This document shows positions 9,413 through 18,786 of a DNA stretch of 24,190 nt, one piece after another. This DNA is from Stentor coeruleus (taxonomy: Eukaryota > Ciliophora > Heterotrichea > Heterotrichida > Stentoridae), in NCBI GenBank assembly GCA_001970955.1, contig MPUH01001102.1, positions 1-24,190 of the forward strand, written 5' to 3'. Position 1 is the stretch's first letter. Each line of letters opens with the position of its first letter. A model generated the notes under the pieces. It was given only the letters and a program-made list of their open reading frames with translations, was not told the origin of the DNA and made no database searches. The translations under genes were made by a program, and so were the position numbers.

Positions 9413-10414
9413 TTAGCTTGATAAAATTCTTGGAAAAAGATTCTCTTCAAGTTCTGTTATCAGAGAAGTGATTTTAAGAAGCGCAGGAGACTCAAAGTCT
9501 AGTTCTTTATTTGCATCAAAGGCAAGTTTTTCACATATGTCCATCAGATCGTAGTTTTCCCTAAAACTTCTAACTCTTCCTAAATGATATTTAATACTAT
9601 CAAGGACTTGGCTTATATTAACACTTCCATTATTTTCACTGTTTTCAATATCCTGAACAATTTTTGTAATATAATTTTGAATACTTTCTATAAGCTCTTT
9701 ATCATTATCTTTTCCTTTAGTTTGTGACTGAGCAGAAACTGCTATATTAATCCTTTCCATAACCCCTGAAATAAATGCCCTATAGTCCTCCCAGATTTCA
9801 AGCAAATTCTGTAAGCGAGATTCAACATTTTTCAAATTTTGTAGCTTCACATTAACAATTTCACTAACTTGTGACGAATCTAACTCAATTATGCAATGAC
9901 TTCTATGGGAAAAAATGCATCTTCCACATAAAACCGCACAGTCATCTTTACAATAAGCAATAATCTCCATGCCATGCAACTGGCAAATTTTATTCCTTTT
10001 TTCTTTATCAACATATATTAAAGCATGATTAACAGGTAAAAGGTCATCAATAAAAAAATACTCTTTTCTGTCAAAAGGACAACATCCTGTTAATAAAGAA
10101 TGTTGTAAAGAATAAACGCATTTTTTACATAATGTATGTCCACATGGTAAACATATCGGCAATCTTGATTGATTTTCATAATTAAAAGCGCATATTGGGC
10201 ATATATGTGTTGATACTATAAGCTTAGTTGGGGTTTTAGATCCCCATGAAAAATCTTGAAGTTGTAATAGGAGTAATCGACTGATTTCAATGTTTTTAGA
10301 TAGTGCTTCTTTAGCTTTCTGCATAAGGCTTCGTTTACAAAAGGGTTTGGATTTTGATGCGACTTTTTCGGGTTTGTTTCTTAGAACTTTTTCGGAATTT
10401 TTTGTTTTTACCAT
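9413..10414 (-). CDS. TRIM-like RING / B-box / coiled-coil protein, probable E3 ubiquitin ligase
   Basis: 333 aa. The RING finger spans about residues 72-115: C72, C75, C91, H93, C96, C99, C112 and D115, with Asp in the last ligand place and C88 as an alternative ligand. A B-box type 2 follows: C144, H147, C155, C163, C166, H170, H173 (C-x2-H-x7-C-x7-C-x2-C-x3-H-x2-H), with C159 as an extra candidate ligand. Residues 184-215 and about 235-260 are heptad-like and probably coiled-coil. RING/B-box/coiled-coil order is the known TRIM layout, whose members transfer ubiquitin from an E2. No C-terminal PRY-SPRY, NHL or similar domain is present, so substrate choice cannot be guessed. The N-terminal 25 residues are very basic. 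It has one exon and ends in TAA. Confidence 0.88.
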   Translation of the reverse strand: MVKTKNSEKVLRNKPEKVASKSKPFCKRSLMQKAKEALSKNIEISRLLLLQLQDFSWGSKTPTKLIVSTHICPICAFNYENQSRLPICLPCGHTLCKKCVYSLQHSLLTGCCPFDRKEYFFIDDLLPVNHALIYVDKEKRNKICQLHGMEIIAYCKDDCAVLCGRCIFSHRSHCIIELDSSQVSEIVNVKLQNLKNVESRLQNLLEIWEDYRAFISGVMERINIAVSAQSQTKGKDNDKELIESIQNYITKIVQDIENSENNGSVNISQVLDSIKYHLGRVRSFRENYDLMDICEKLAFDANKELDFESPALLKITSLITELEENLFPRILSS

Positions 10415-11317
10415 TATATTATTCTGGAAGATATTGGATGTGTAAATAGGTTATTTTTGATATCGAGGAAAAAAAGTGGGAAATTATTTTTTGGGGAGTT
10501 TAAGATGAAGATTAAGAAGAGAAGAGGAGAGGAGAGGATTTAAAGAAAATTAGAGTGAAAATTTTGGTAAGAATCAAGATTTTTTTTTTAGTGGATATGA
10601 TGATTTTTAGGTGTTAGAATGAAGGTTTCATAATATAGGGTTGGGATTAAGGGAATTTGGAATAGGGTATGAAAGAATAGAGAAAAAACTATAACGGGGT
10701 AAATGGGAAATTTATACGTGTTATTAGATTTTATTATAGGATGAGAGTTGAAAGCGTTAGGAATGGTAAGAGGATATTGTGGTGGTAAGGAAAGATTTGT
10801 ATGATTTAGATTTATGTGAATTGGTGTTAAAGCTTTTAAGATATGAGTATTTAAGTTGATGCTTATAACTAATAGTTGAGTGTATTATATTTTTGTATTG
10901 AGGGTATTACAGGTGTTGGCTTTGATTTCACCTTGTGATTTGCTTAAATTGTATTAATATGGACTGTATAGGATTGATTTAGATGTAAAGTGTAGTTTTT
11001 TTTATATACTCATGCTTTTGATATTATATAATAATGGAAAATAAGTTTTTGATTGTTTTATTATAAGAAATAGTTATCATGCAAATATAATTTCTTGTGT
11101 TATTCTAAAATTCGCATAAGTTTTTCCTTATTACTCAAATTAACAACATATTTTATACCCCAAAAACTATAACCCTTATTTTCATATTAAACTCAGACAC
11201 AAAAAAAAACTTCAAATTTATCATCATCATCCCTTAAAACTTATCCAATGTTTATCTTTCACATTCTTATTCATAATTCTTGACACAAACTTTTTACGAT
11301 AATCTTAAATTAAAAAT
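10415..11317. other. Intergenic region upstream of the TRIM-like gene
   Basis: About 900 bp. Positions 10415-10990 are strongly G/T-rich and C-poor on the plus strand, the mirror of a C/A-rich 5' flank for the minus-strand gene. Around 11090-11110 the bias flips to C/A-rich. No reading frame, repeat or RNA gene was recognised. Confidence 0.5.
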
Positions 11318-12000
11318 TTATAAAATTTCTTGACTTGCCCTTGGGCCCAAAAGACTTTTTGTGTTTGTTAAAACCTTAAGTTCATCTTAAGCCAAGTATT
11401 TAATAATATGAAGCAAACTAAAATTCTTTACTTCCTCAGGGTTTACCTGATAAACTTCTGTAATCCTATTCAACTTAGCATGTATCACCTTTTTTTACAT
11501 ATATTGTAATCTGAGGAACTTTTTCACTTAATACTTTTATTTCAATATAATTCGACTGTTGCTACTCTTCTGTGATTATAATCTAATCATTTGTATCGTC
11601 AAAAGATAAGCTTCCACCTGCCAATTGTCCAAAGAGTATTGACTAATATTCTTAAATTTTTTCCTTATTGATTTATGCATTTCTCTATCTGTATTCGTAT
11701 TTATCAAAGATCTTCTTCATTCAATATCTTTCAAAGTTAATCGATTTTATTAATAAAGCGCTTAAGTTCTAAGTTTTTTTCATCCATCATGGGTGAAAAA
11801 TATCCACTATCATCATATTTTTTTTTGTGAATGCTAAGATTGGAACAAATTCATTCATATCCTTTAAGTTTTTTAAAACCAACCTCAATCCATAATTTCT
11901 TACATCTTTTCCATCTATTAATGCTCTACAGTACACCACGATAATTTTCTCTATTAGCCTTTAGTTTTTTTTCTTCATTCAAGTCGATGAGAAATTTGTA
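11318..12000 (-). pseudogene. Decayed protein-coding gene, unknown family
   Basis: Read on the minus strand, protein-like segments follow one another in changing frames. First comes FLIDLNEEKKLKANRENYRG. A frame change near 11940 leads into RALIDGKDVRNYGLR and MNEFVPILAFTKK. A further shift near 11820 leads into YDDSGYFSPMMDEKNLELKR, then several stops. Next are LFGQLAGGSLSFDDTND and YIEIKVLSEKVPQITIYVKK, and after another shift ITEVYQVNPEEVKNFSLLH, with the frame finally closing at TAA (11318-11320). Several stops sit where a Gln codon (CAA/CAG) may once have been. The IEIKVLSEKVPQITIYVKKGD stretch loosely resembles the start of a ubiquitin-like fold, which is inference. GC is higher than in nearby intergenic DNA. 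The 5' limit is uncertain and could reach about 12060. A functional gene would need an implausible number of introns or recodings. Confidence 0.7.
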
Positions 12001-12422
12001 TCAAATTTTATAGATTATATAACGACTTTTAAGGATTTGATAAATGCCAATACTTTTATATGATATTGTGTTTATAAATAGAATATGCATATGAAAAAAG
12101 TATAAAACTTGTTTATAATTTTTATTTCACTACAAATTCAGTCATTGGACGCTTTATTTATTTTATGTAGTTGTTAAAATAATATCACTAACCTCATATT
12201 TAGATTCTATTAAAACATTCCTATTTGAAAAACAATATTCATATAAAAAGCTAAAAATCCCAACTCGCTCATATCATTAAAAAAAAACTCACAATATAAA
12301 ACCCTTCAATAAATACTAAAACTATTAAAAAATCCAACAAAAATCCTCAACTCATCAAAAATTTACTCCAAAATCCACTCTTCCAACACTAAATCCCAAA
12401 CAAACCCTTTCTAACCTATTTA
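12001..12422. other. Intergenic region, no gene seen
   Basis: About 420 bp of AT-rich DNA. Positions 12230-12422 are C/A-rich and G-poor on the plus strand, as expected for the 3' flank of the minus-strand PEX22-like gene. Part of 12001-12060 may be the 5' end of the gene relic. Confidence 0.5.
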
Positions 12423-12989
12423 TCAATGTAAATCATTTAAGATATTAAACAACATGCTTTCACAATCATGAAATTCAATAATCTGATAAAACTGTTCGCA
12501 TTCTTCTTCACAAACCATAGCAATAGCATTCATATACCCAGCCATCTCATTAGCAAGCTGTAAATTATTCTCAACATGTAACTGAGGATTTAACTGTCTT
12601 AATAAAGCTTTATACCCAATATCAGTCTCACAAAAAAGTACCCTATAAAGTACAAGATTTGGTATACCATTAACCATAGCTTTTATCTTATCTTCATCAT
12701 CAGTATTCATAACTTTGAATACAAGATATAGTCTACTAAATCTACCTATTTTTGATAGAGTATTTAAAGTATCAGGGGTTATTAAATTTCCTGAGATTGA
12801 AATTCTTGGCCTTGTATCTTCTTTTTTCTTAGGTTTTGTTACTTGTTGAGCTTGTGGTATTGGGATTGGGGTGTTGCGTTTTCTTAGAAGGAAGTATCCG
12901 ATTAGTAGAATAATGGCAGTGTAGATAGCCATGGTAAAATACTTACGAGTTCTTTTGTCATTGAAGTTCAGAAAGTCATTTATGCCCAT
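12423..12989 (-). CDS. PEX22-like peroxisomal membrane protein
   Basis: 188 aa. A single membrane segment lies at about residues 18-35 (YFTMAIYTAIILLIGYFLL), followed by a basic, Pro-containing linker and then a soluble domain from about residue 63. The C-terminal half carries YRVLFCETDIGYKALLRQLNP (residues 115-135) and QLHVENN, closely recalling the conserved region of plant PEX22 (a VLFC-x-T, RQLEP, WHID pattern). By established knowledge, PEX22 sits in the peroxisome membrane and anchors the E2 enzyme PEX4, which ubiquitinates import receptors such as PEX5 for recycling. Size and topology (N-terminal anchor, cytosolic domain) fit. The C-terminal 35 residues (EEECEQFYQIIEFHDCESM) extend past the usual match. 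It lies 197 bp downstream of the ArfGAP gene on the same strand. It stops with TGA, which supports the standard code. Confidence 0.75.
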   Translation of the reverse strand: MGINDFLNFNDKRTRKYFTMAIYTAIILLIGYFLLRKRNTPIPIPQAQQVTKPKKKEDTRPRISISGNLITPDTLNTLSKIGRFSRLYLVFKVMNTDDEDKIKAMVNGIPNLVLYRVLFCETDIGYKALLRQLNPQLHVENNLQLANEMAGYMNAIAMVCEEECEQFYQIIEFHDCESMLFNILNDLH

Positions 12990-13186
12990 TTATAGTTTTT
13001 TATTATGAAAATTGTGCATTTAGAGTTTAGAGTAAGGTATTCAAACACCAAACAATATAATCCTTATCCAAACTTCCTATATCCCTTTTTTTATATGTAA
13101 AAAATCACATATCCTATTATTCTACCTAAATTCCTACCTTAATCCCCAACCTTTAATCCTCCAAAACTTAAACTAGTTTCTTACAT

Positions 13187-14185
13187 CTAATTAGGCCGAT
13201 TCGATAAAAAAAACCCAGTTGTTCTTCCTGGAGCATTCAACCTCTCCGAATTATAATCATCTGAAGAATAACTCGCTTGCGAATAAGTATTAGACCTATT
13301 AAACGAAGGATAGTTTCCCTGATTTGGTGGCTGATAATTCCCACTCCCTCCAGAATAATTTCCTGATCTCAAACTTTCCATATACAACTTTTCTGATGAA
13401 CTGCTTGTAAAATTATCTTTTCCTTTAACTCTATTAATAGCCAATTGAGCACCTTCATAAGCAAACCCTCCAACAGTAGCTAAAGCATCAACACTTTTCT
13501 GGCCAATATTCTTCAAAGTTTCAGGAGTTGCAATTTTCCCAGCAATATTCGACCCGATTTCTTTAGAAATATCTATAGCATTTACTGTAACATTTCTTAT
13601 TCCATCAATAATATCCCCAGCTGTTGTCCCAGATACAATTTCTGATGCTTTACCTATTGTCCCACCTATATAAGATTTTGCTGAACCTAACCAACTTGAA
13701 TCTTCAGGTTCTGGGTTATATGGTCTACTTGATATTGATGTATATGTTGGCATTGGTCTTGATGGAGGTGGAGGTGGAGGCATTAATGATACTCTTGATT
13801 GTGATAAACTAGGTGGACAACCTTGAAAAATTTTGTTTTCTGATTCATATTTAAGGACTTCTCTGTAGTATTCAAGTGCTTTACAATTGTATTTGGTAAA
13901 AGCATTCATATCATTTGGTAAACAATACATTTCCATATATTCTCTAAGTCGTTTATTTCCACCTATTGACATTATTGACAATTGTGTTGGAGTCCAAGAG
14001 TCCATTGTGGTTGATCTTACGAAACTTGTTTGCACTCCTAAAGACCTATGTTGAGAAGAACAGTCAAAACATAGGAAAATAGAATTGTTGACGCTGGCCC
14101 ATTGTGCACCACTACGCTTGCAGTCGAAACAGTGGAAGTTTTCTTTGTCGGATTGGAGCTCTCGGAATATTTCGCCACTTGCCAT
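13187..14185 (-). CDS. ArfGAP1-like Arf GTPase-activating protein
   Basis: 332 aa. The N-terminal ArfGAP domain has the zinc finger C19-x2-C22-x16-C39-x2-C42 and the catalytic arginine in QHRSLGVQTSFVRS (R47). FVRSTTMDSW is closest in memory to the ArfGAP1 type. By established knowledge, this domain speeds GTP hydrolysis by Arf and controls COPI coat release at the Golgi. A poly-Pro patch (about 136-141) and a Gly/Ser/Thr-rich helical region (about 165-250, e.g. KSYIGGTIGKASEIVSGTTA) follow. The latter may be an ALPS-like curvature-sensing helix, which is inference. The tail is Ser/Asn/Tyr-rich and probably disordered. It is one exon, head to head with the MFS gene at 15007 across an 821-bp spacer. 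A truncated pseudogene copy lies at 17449-17926. Confidence 0.9.
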   Translation of the reverse strand: MASGEIFRELQSDKENFHCFDCKRSGAQWASVNNSIFLCFDCSSQHRSLGVQTSFVRSTTMDSWTPTQLSIMSIGGNKRLREYMEMYCLPNDMNAFTKYNCKALEYYREVLKYESENKIFQGCPPSLSQSRVSLMPPPPPPSRPMPTYTSISSRPYNPEPEDSSWLGSAKSYIGGTIGKASEIVSGTTAGDIIDGIRNVTVNAIDISKEIGSNIAGKIATPETLKNIGQKSVDALATVGGFAYEGAQLAINRVKGKDNFTSSSSEKLYMESLRSGNYSGGSGNYQPPNQGNYPSFNRSNTYSQASYSSDDYNSERLNAPGRTTGFFLSNRPN

Positions 14186-15006
14186 TTTCTGGAATATGAT
14201 TAGAGAATTGTCAGGGTTTTTTTGGGGTGGATGATATGATTTGTTATTTTAGAAGGGTTTTGATGTGAAATTAGGATTTTTGGTTTTGATTTATTGATGC
14301 TTTGGTTAATATTGTTAGAGATTATTGGTTTTTTAAAAATAGGATAAGACTTTGTTGATTAGGAGGGATTAAGTTTTTTTATGTATGAAAAATTCCTGTG
14401 TATTGAAGAAGTAGAATTAAGGTTCAGATTTTAGGGAGAATTTAATAAAAAATGAATGTTTTTATAATAAGATGTATACAAAAAAGATTATAAATGAATA
14501 CAATTTTGTGTTTGATAAAAAATAAAACTATAAAGTTTATAAAGATAAATTATATAGCAAATCCTAATCTAAAGTATCTTCTTTCTATATTTTTTATATA
14601 TTTTAATCTACTTAACCTAATATTATTATAATAAACCAGAATTTTTCAGTCATTACCATAACCCTACTCTCTTTATATACTCTTCCCTTTAGTAATTATA
14701 ACATTCCATCTCTCATCCTTCAACACCCGCAATTTTATAATCATCTCTATATCCTAATATATTTATTCATATCCCTAAAAACAAAGCAATCTTCCTATAA
14801 CCATACAACTTTCTATTAGTCTATATTTTTATATTTTTGCCTAATAGAAGCATAAGATAATATTTCCTTCAGACTTAATAACCTTAAAAATCCTAGTCTA
14901 CACACCTCCAATAGCATCATCTACAAGTCCCAAAACCAGGTATTTTCTCTCTAAGCTTTTATAATTTAATTTTTTTTCTATGTACTGTTAGATTCTTACA
15001 GAATAA
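14186..15006. promoter_or_regulatory. Divergent spacer, putative bidirectional promoter region
   Basis: This spacer separates the start codons of the ArfGAP (minus) and MFS (plus) genes. The plus strand is G/T-rich from 14186 to about 14510, then switches at about 14520-14560 to C/A-rich up to the MFS ATG. Each gene is thus preceded by C/A-rich sequence on its own coding strand. Much of the spacer (to about 14840) is repeated at 17927-18430. No named promoter box was identified. Confidence 0.45.
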
Positions 15007-16300
15007 ATGGGACAAATCACAAAGCAGGTTGCACTCTACATAGGACTTTTGCTTGTCTGCAGTTCTTTCACTCTAATCTTCCCATTCTATCCAAAAATCG
15101 CAGAGTCCAAAGGTGTTGATCTCTGGCTAATTGGACTGATTTTCAGTCTGAACCCAATAGTGAATGTCCTTTGCACTCCTTTTCTAGGCAAATACATGCA
15201 CAAAATAGGCCGAAAAAGGATCGTTGTAGCAAGTTTCGTAATGACAGGACTATCAATGTTCATTTTATGTCCTATCGAAATGTCAGACAAAGAGACTTTA
15301 TTAATATTAAGCGTTATCTCAAGAATCTGTAGCGGTTTTGCAGTTAGTTTTGTATTTACATCCGTGACTTCAATATTTGTTTCAGACTATCCTGACAATG
15401 TTCTTATTATGATTGGTAGAATGGAAGCTGCAGTTGGAATCGGGCTTATACTTGGTCCAATTATTGGAACAGGATTATATTTTATGCAATTATTTGGAGC
15501 TTTAATTTTCTCAGGAGGATTAGTCATATTATTTGCCCCTATTGCTTCAAAAATGCTTGGGACGTTTCATGATTTGAAAACAACAAATGCTGAAGTTAAT
15601 TCTTTACCTTTATTATTAAAACCTGTATGGGCTTATTTAGAAAATATTTTTGACTTTGATGATGGATGCAGCATTTTTGTTTTCATATGGGCTTATCGCT
15701 ACAGTGCTTGAAGTTCATTTGGATCATTTTGGGTTTAATTCTTTAGAAGTGGCGATGGTTTTTGTTATGGGAAGTGTTTTATATTTAATTATATCATTTG
15801 TTGGAGGACATTGGCTTAAGCATTCTAATGAGAGACTTTGTATGGCGATAGGTGTACTTTCTTTAGCTGTTGGATATTTAATGCTTGCTCCTTGGAGGGT
15901 TATTTTCCCTAATGAGGTCTGGGTTGTTATTTTATCGATACCTTTTATCAGTTTAGGACAATGTTTTTGTTATAGTATTTTTTATATAGTGTTCAGTATA
16001 CCTTATATGCAAAGAAGCGCATGTGAAGATTATGGGTATAAAAAAAGTGATATGCTAGATGAACAAATTTGTAGCTATTCAGTCACTGCATGTGGGATTG
16101 GAGAGATTATTGGACCTATTTATGCAGGTATGGTCACAGATTTCTATGGAATCGAAATATGTTGCGTTTTAATCTCTGGAGTCTCAGTAGTTTATTGTAT
16201 TATTTTCATAATAGGTACTGGAATGGTATCAGATTTATGCAAGAGAAAACACATTAAAATTGACAATATTAGTGAACTAGAAGCTTCTATTACAAAATAG
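15007..16300 (+). CDS. MFS transporter, SLC18/SLC18B1-like, one 16-nt intron
   Basis: Two exons (15007-15624 and 15641-16300) give 425 aa, a normal MFS length with about 12 membrane helices. Splicing is required: joining the exons turns KP into KIFLTLMMDAAFLFSYGL, colinear with both paralogues. The loop after helix 2 (GKYMHKIGRKR, 61-71) is an MFS motif-A relative. RMEAAVGIGLILGPIIG (138-154) matches the motif-C region of DHA1/SLC18 transporters, and PFYPKIAESKG (26-36) also recalls SLC18B1. By established knowledge, SLC18-type carriers exchange amines or polyamines for protons across vesicle membranes; the substrate here is unknown. The start MGQITKQ is conserved in all paralogues (MGQ-[IL]-x-KQ). 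The gene is divergent from ArfGAP. Its pseudogene copy starts at 16814. Confidence 0.88.
15625..15640 (+). other. 16-nt intron
   Basis: GTATGGGCTTATTTAG lies in phase 0 after codon 206 (Pro). Removing it restores the frame and colinearity with the MFS genes at 20977 and 23320. Retention would shift the frame and hit a stop at 15711. Confidence 0.92.
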
Positions 16301-16813
16301 AGATTTAGGCTTTTTATTTATTGAATTCGTTTAGAACGATAGTAATAAAAATACATGTGTGCTAGACTATATCTTGAATAACTTGTACTATAATCATTAT
16401 GCTTGATCAGACTAATATACCATTGCTTTAAAATATTTATCTAAGGTATTCATATTTAACTCATCTTATAATAAAAATATATCTAAATAGGTTTATATAA
16501 TCTTCAAATATTAAAATCTATTCATAAACTCCATAAAAAACCTTAAATTTCTTATAAGAATACTTAGAAACTTATATCAAAGCATAAAAAATAATCATCA
16601 AATCCAATTTCTCACAAAAAATTATACCATTACTTAACTACATAAAAAGCTAACTAAAATCATAATCATCATAAATTTTAAAACTTTTTCTTACCTAATC
16701 ACTTTCATATAAAAACCTATTACCTACTCGACAATTCAAAAAGGAAAATTCCCTTTCATAATTTTTCGTTTAAGTTCTTTATGCATTGTCATCATCCATA
16801 AACCATATAAAAT
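16301..16813. other. Intergenic region, no gene seen
   Basis: AT-rich, becoming C/A-rich and G-poor from about 16480 to 16720. This is the base bias seen before plus-strand starts here and fits a former promoter of the MFS pseudogene at 16814. It has no obvious similarity to the spacer before the intact MFS gene. Confidence 0.45.
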
Positions 16814-17446
16814 GGGCCAAATCTCAAAGCAAACAGCTCTATATATTGGCCTTTTCTTGTCTGTAGTTTATTCACTCTAATCTTCCCATTTCATCCCAAA
16901 ATAGCAGAGTCAAAAGGTATTAGCTTATGGTCTGATTTCAGTCTCAATCCAATAGCAAGTGTAATTTCAGCACCACTTCTAGGAAAATATATTAAAAAAA
17001 ATAGGTTGTAAAAGAACTGCTATATTAAGTTTTATCTTTTCATCTTTATCAATGTTTATGTTATGTCCAATAGAGATTTTTGATTATGAAATAGTTTAGT
17101 TTTAAGCATTTTATCAAGATTTTCAGTGGACTTGGAGCTAGTTTTATATTTAAATTAGCTACTTCGATATTTGTATCAGATTATCCTTATAAAATATTTA
17201 TTATGACTGGTAGAATGGAAGTTGCAATTGGTATTGAGTTTATACTTGGTCCGTTAATTGGCGCAGGGTTGTATTTTATGGAATTGTTTGGGGCTTTGAT
17301 AGTTTTAGGATGTTTAGTTACGGTGTTTACACCTTTTGCTTCAAAAATGCTTGGGACTTTTAGGGATTTAGAGATATTGGATAAGGAGGAGAGTACTTAA
17401 GCCTGTATGAGGTATTTAGAAAATATTTTTGACTCTGCTGATGGAT
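16814..17446 (+). pseudogene. MFS transporter pseudogene, truncated after exon 1
   Basis: Clear nucleotide similarity to 15007-15665, starting ATGGGCCAAATCTCAAAGC. A one-base deletion near 16855 shifts the frame and leads to an early TAA. Several bases are missing in the GLIF region near 16930, a frame-breaking insertion lies near 17000, and there are stops in the helix-4 region near 17090. The last part is readable again (TGRMEVAIGIEFILGPLIGA). A degenerate form of the intron (GTATGAGGTATTTAG) is present at 17404-17418. Similarity stops abruptly at about 17446, where ArfGAP-derived sequence begins. Exon 2 beyond that point is absent. Confidence 0.92.
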
Positions 17447-17448
17447 AA

Positions 17449-17926
17449 CTTCAGGTTCTGTGTTATATGGTCTACTTGATATTGATGTATATGTTGGCAT
17501 TGGTCTTGATGGAGGTGGAAGCATTAATGATACTCTTGATTGTGATAAACTAGGTGGGCAACCTTGAAAAAATTTGTTTTCTGATTCATGTTTAAGGACT
17601 TCTCTGTAGTATTCAAGTGCTTTACAATTGTATTTGGTAAAAGCATTCATGTCATTTGGTAAGCAAATCATTTCAATGTATTCTCTAAGTCGCTTATTTC
17701 CACTTATTGACATTATTGACAATTGTGTTGGAGTCCAAGAATCCATTGTGGTTGATCTTATGAAATTTGTTTGCACTCCTAAAGACCTATGTTGAGAAGA
17801 ACAGTCAAAACATAGGAAAATAGAATTGTTGACGCTGGCCTATAGTGCACCACTACGCTTGCAGTCGAAACAGTGGAAGCTTTCTTTGTCGGATTCGAGC
17901 TCTCAGAATATTTCGCCACTTGCCAT
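17449..17926 (-). pseudogene. ArfGAP pseudogene, N-terminal half only
   Basis: Reading back from the ATG at 17926, this copies the first 160 or so residues of the ArfGAP gene at 13187-14185. The Arg codon of EIFREL has become TGA and the Trp codon of AQWASV has become TAG. The zinc-finger cysteines, QHRSLGVQT and FIRSTTMDSWTPTQ are still recognisable. Part of the poly-Pro tract is lost. Similarity ends near 17449, where it abuts the MFS pseudogene; an ORF that continues past this point is only antisense of MFS sequence. An internal Met could start a 138-codon frame, but it would lack the zinc finger. Confidence 0.92.
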
Positions 17927-18430
17927 TTTCTGGAATATGATTAGAGAATTGTCATGGATTTTTGGGGTGGAGGATTTAATAGGTTTCCTTTTTTAGAAGG
18001 ATTTTGATGTGAAATTAATATTTTTTGTTTTGGTTTATTGATTTTTTTGGTTGATATTGCTACAGATTAATGATTTTTTAAAAATAGGATAAGGCTTTGT
18101 CGATTAGGAAGGATTAATGGTTTTTTTGTGTGAAAAGCTCCTGTGTATTGAAGAGGTAGAATTAAGGCTCAGTTTGTAGGAAGGATTTAATTTAAAAAAT
18201 GTATGTTTTTATAATAAGATGTATACAAAAAGATTATAGATGAATACAACTTGGTGTTTGATAAAAAATATACTCTTCCCTTTAATTATAACATTTCATC
18301 TCTTATCCTTCAACACCCACAATTTTATAATCATCCTTATATGCTAAATATACTCATAAACTGATTATATACTTATTTATATTCCTAAAAACAAAGCAAT
18401 CTTCCTATAACCATACAACTTTCTATTAAA
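17927..18430. repeat. Duplicate of the ArfGAP/MFS divergent spacer
   Basis: Closely similar to 14186-14840, e.g. TCTGGAATATGATTAGAGAA, CTGTGTATTGAAG and the later CCTATAACCATACAACTTTC. About 150 bp corresponding to roughly 14525-14675 is missing at about 18270. Similarity fades after about 18430, before any MFS start, so this copy no longer leads to a transporter gene. The remaining 18431-18534 is ordinary AT-rich spacer. Confidence 0.85.
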
Positions 18431-18534
18431 CTAAGTTTTTATATTATAATATAAATTCTAATCATAAAAGCAACACAATTCCCTTAATCATTATTTTAAA
18501 ACCCAAAAATTTTCCAATACATAATTACAACACA

Positions 18535-18786
18535 TTATTTATGATTTCTTATAGCTTCTTGTATTTTACCCAAAGTCTCTTCAATAACTCTATTTTGCTG
18601 TTGGATTTTTTTTGATAATTGGTCGTTGATATTAAGAAGTTCTTCAATTGAAATATCGTTTGGATCCGCACAAGGTAGTGGAGGCATGTTTTCCATAACT
18701 CCAAGCATTTTATCTAAATCAGCTGAGTACTTTATATGTCCACATTTTTCGTCGCATGGGGTTGGTAGGCTATCAAAAACACACAT
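18535..18786 (-). CDS. Small hypothetical protein with Cys-containing N-terminus and coiled coil
   Basis: 83 aa: MCVFDSLPTPCDEKCGH, then an acidic and Pro-rich stretch (MENMPPLPCADPNDISIEE), then a probable coiled coil from about residue 46 to 83 (LLNINDQLSKKIQQQNRVIE). Cys2, Cys11, Cys15, His17 and Cys39 could bind metal, but no known finger pattern is seen. The amino acid composition is balanced and not AT-driven, and the 5' flank has the C/A-rich coding-strand bias of real genes here. These points support a genuine short gene. I do not recognise a family. It lies next to the duplicated ArfGAP spacer and is divergent from the WD40 gene. Confidence 0.65.
   Translation of the reverse strand: MCVFDSLPTPCDEKCGHIKYSADLDKMLGVMENMPPLPCADPNDISIEELLNINDQLSKKIQQQNRVIEETLGKIQEAIRNHK

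Noticed and set aside
15650..16300. A second separate MFS half-gene starting at an internal Met
   Set aside because: A 16-nt intron at 15625-15640 joins it in frame to the upstream exon, and both paralogues show the same structure.
17203..17400. A short plus-strand membrane protein gene
   Set aside because: It is the readable remnant of the MFS pseudogene and lacks any independent start context.
17360..17776. An intact 138-codon minus-strand gene
   Set aside because: It lacks the ArfGAP zinc finger, lies downstream of two stops in the true frame, and its C-terminus is only antisense of the MFS pseudogene across the junction.
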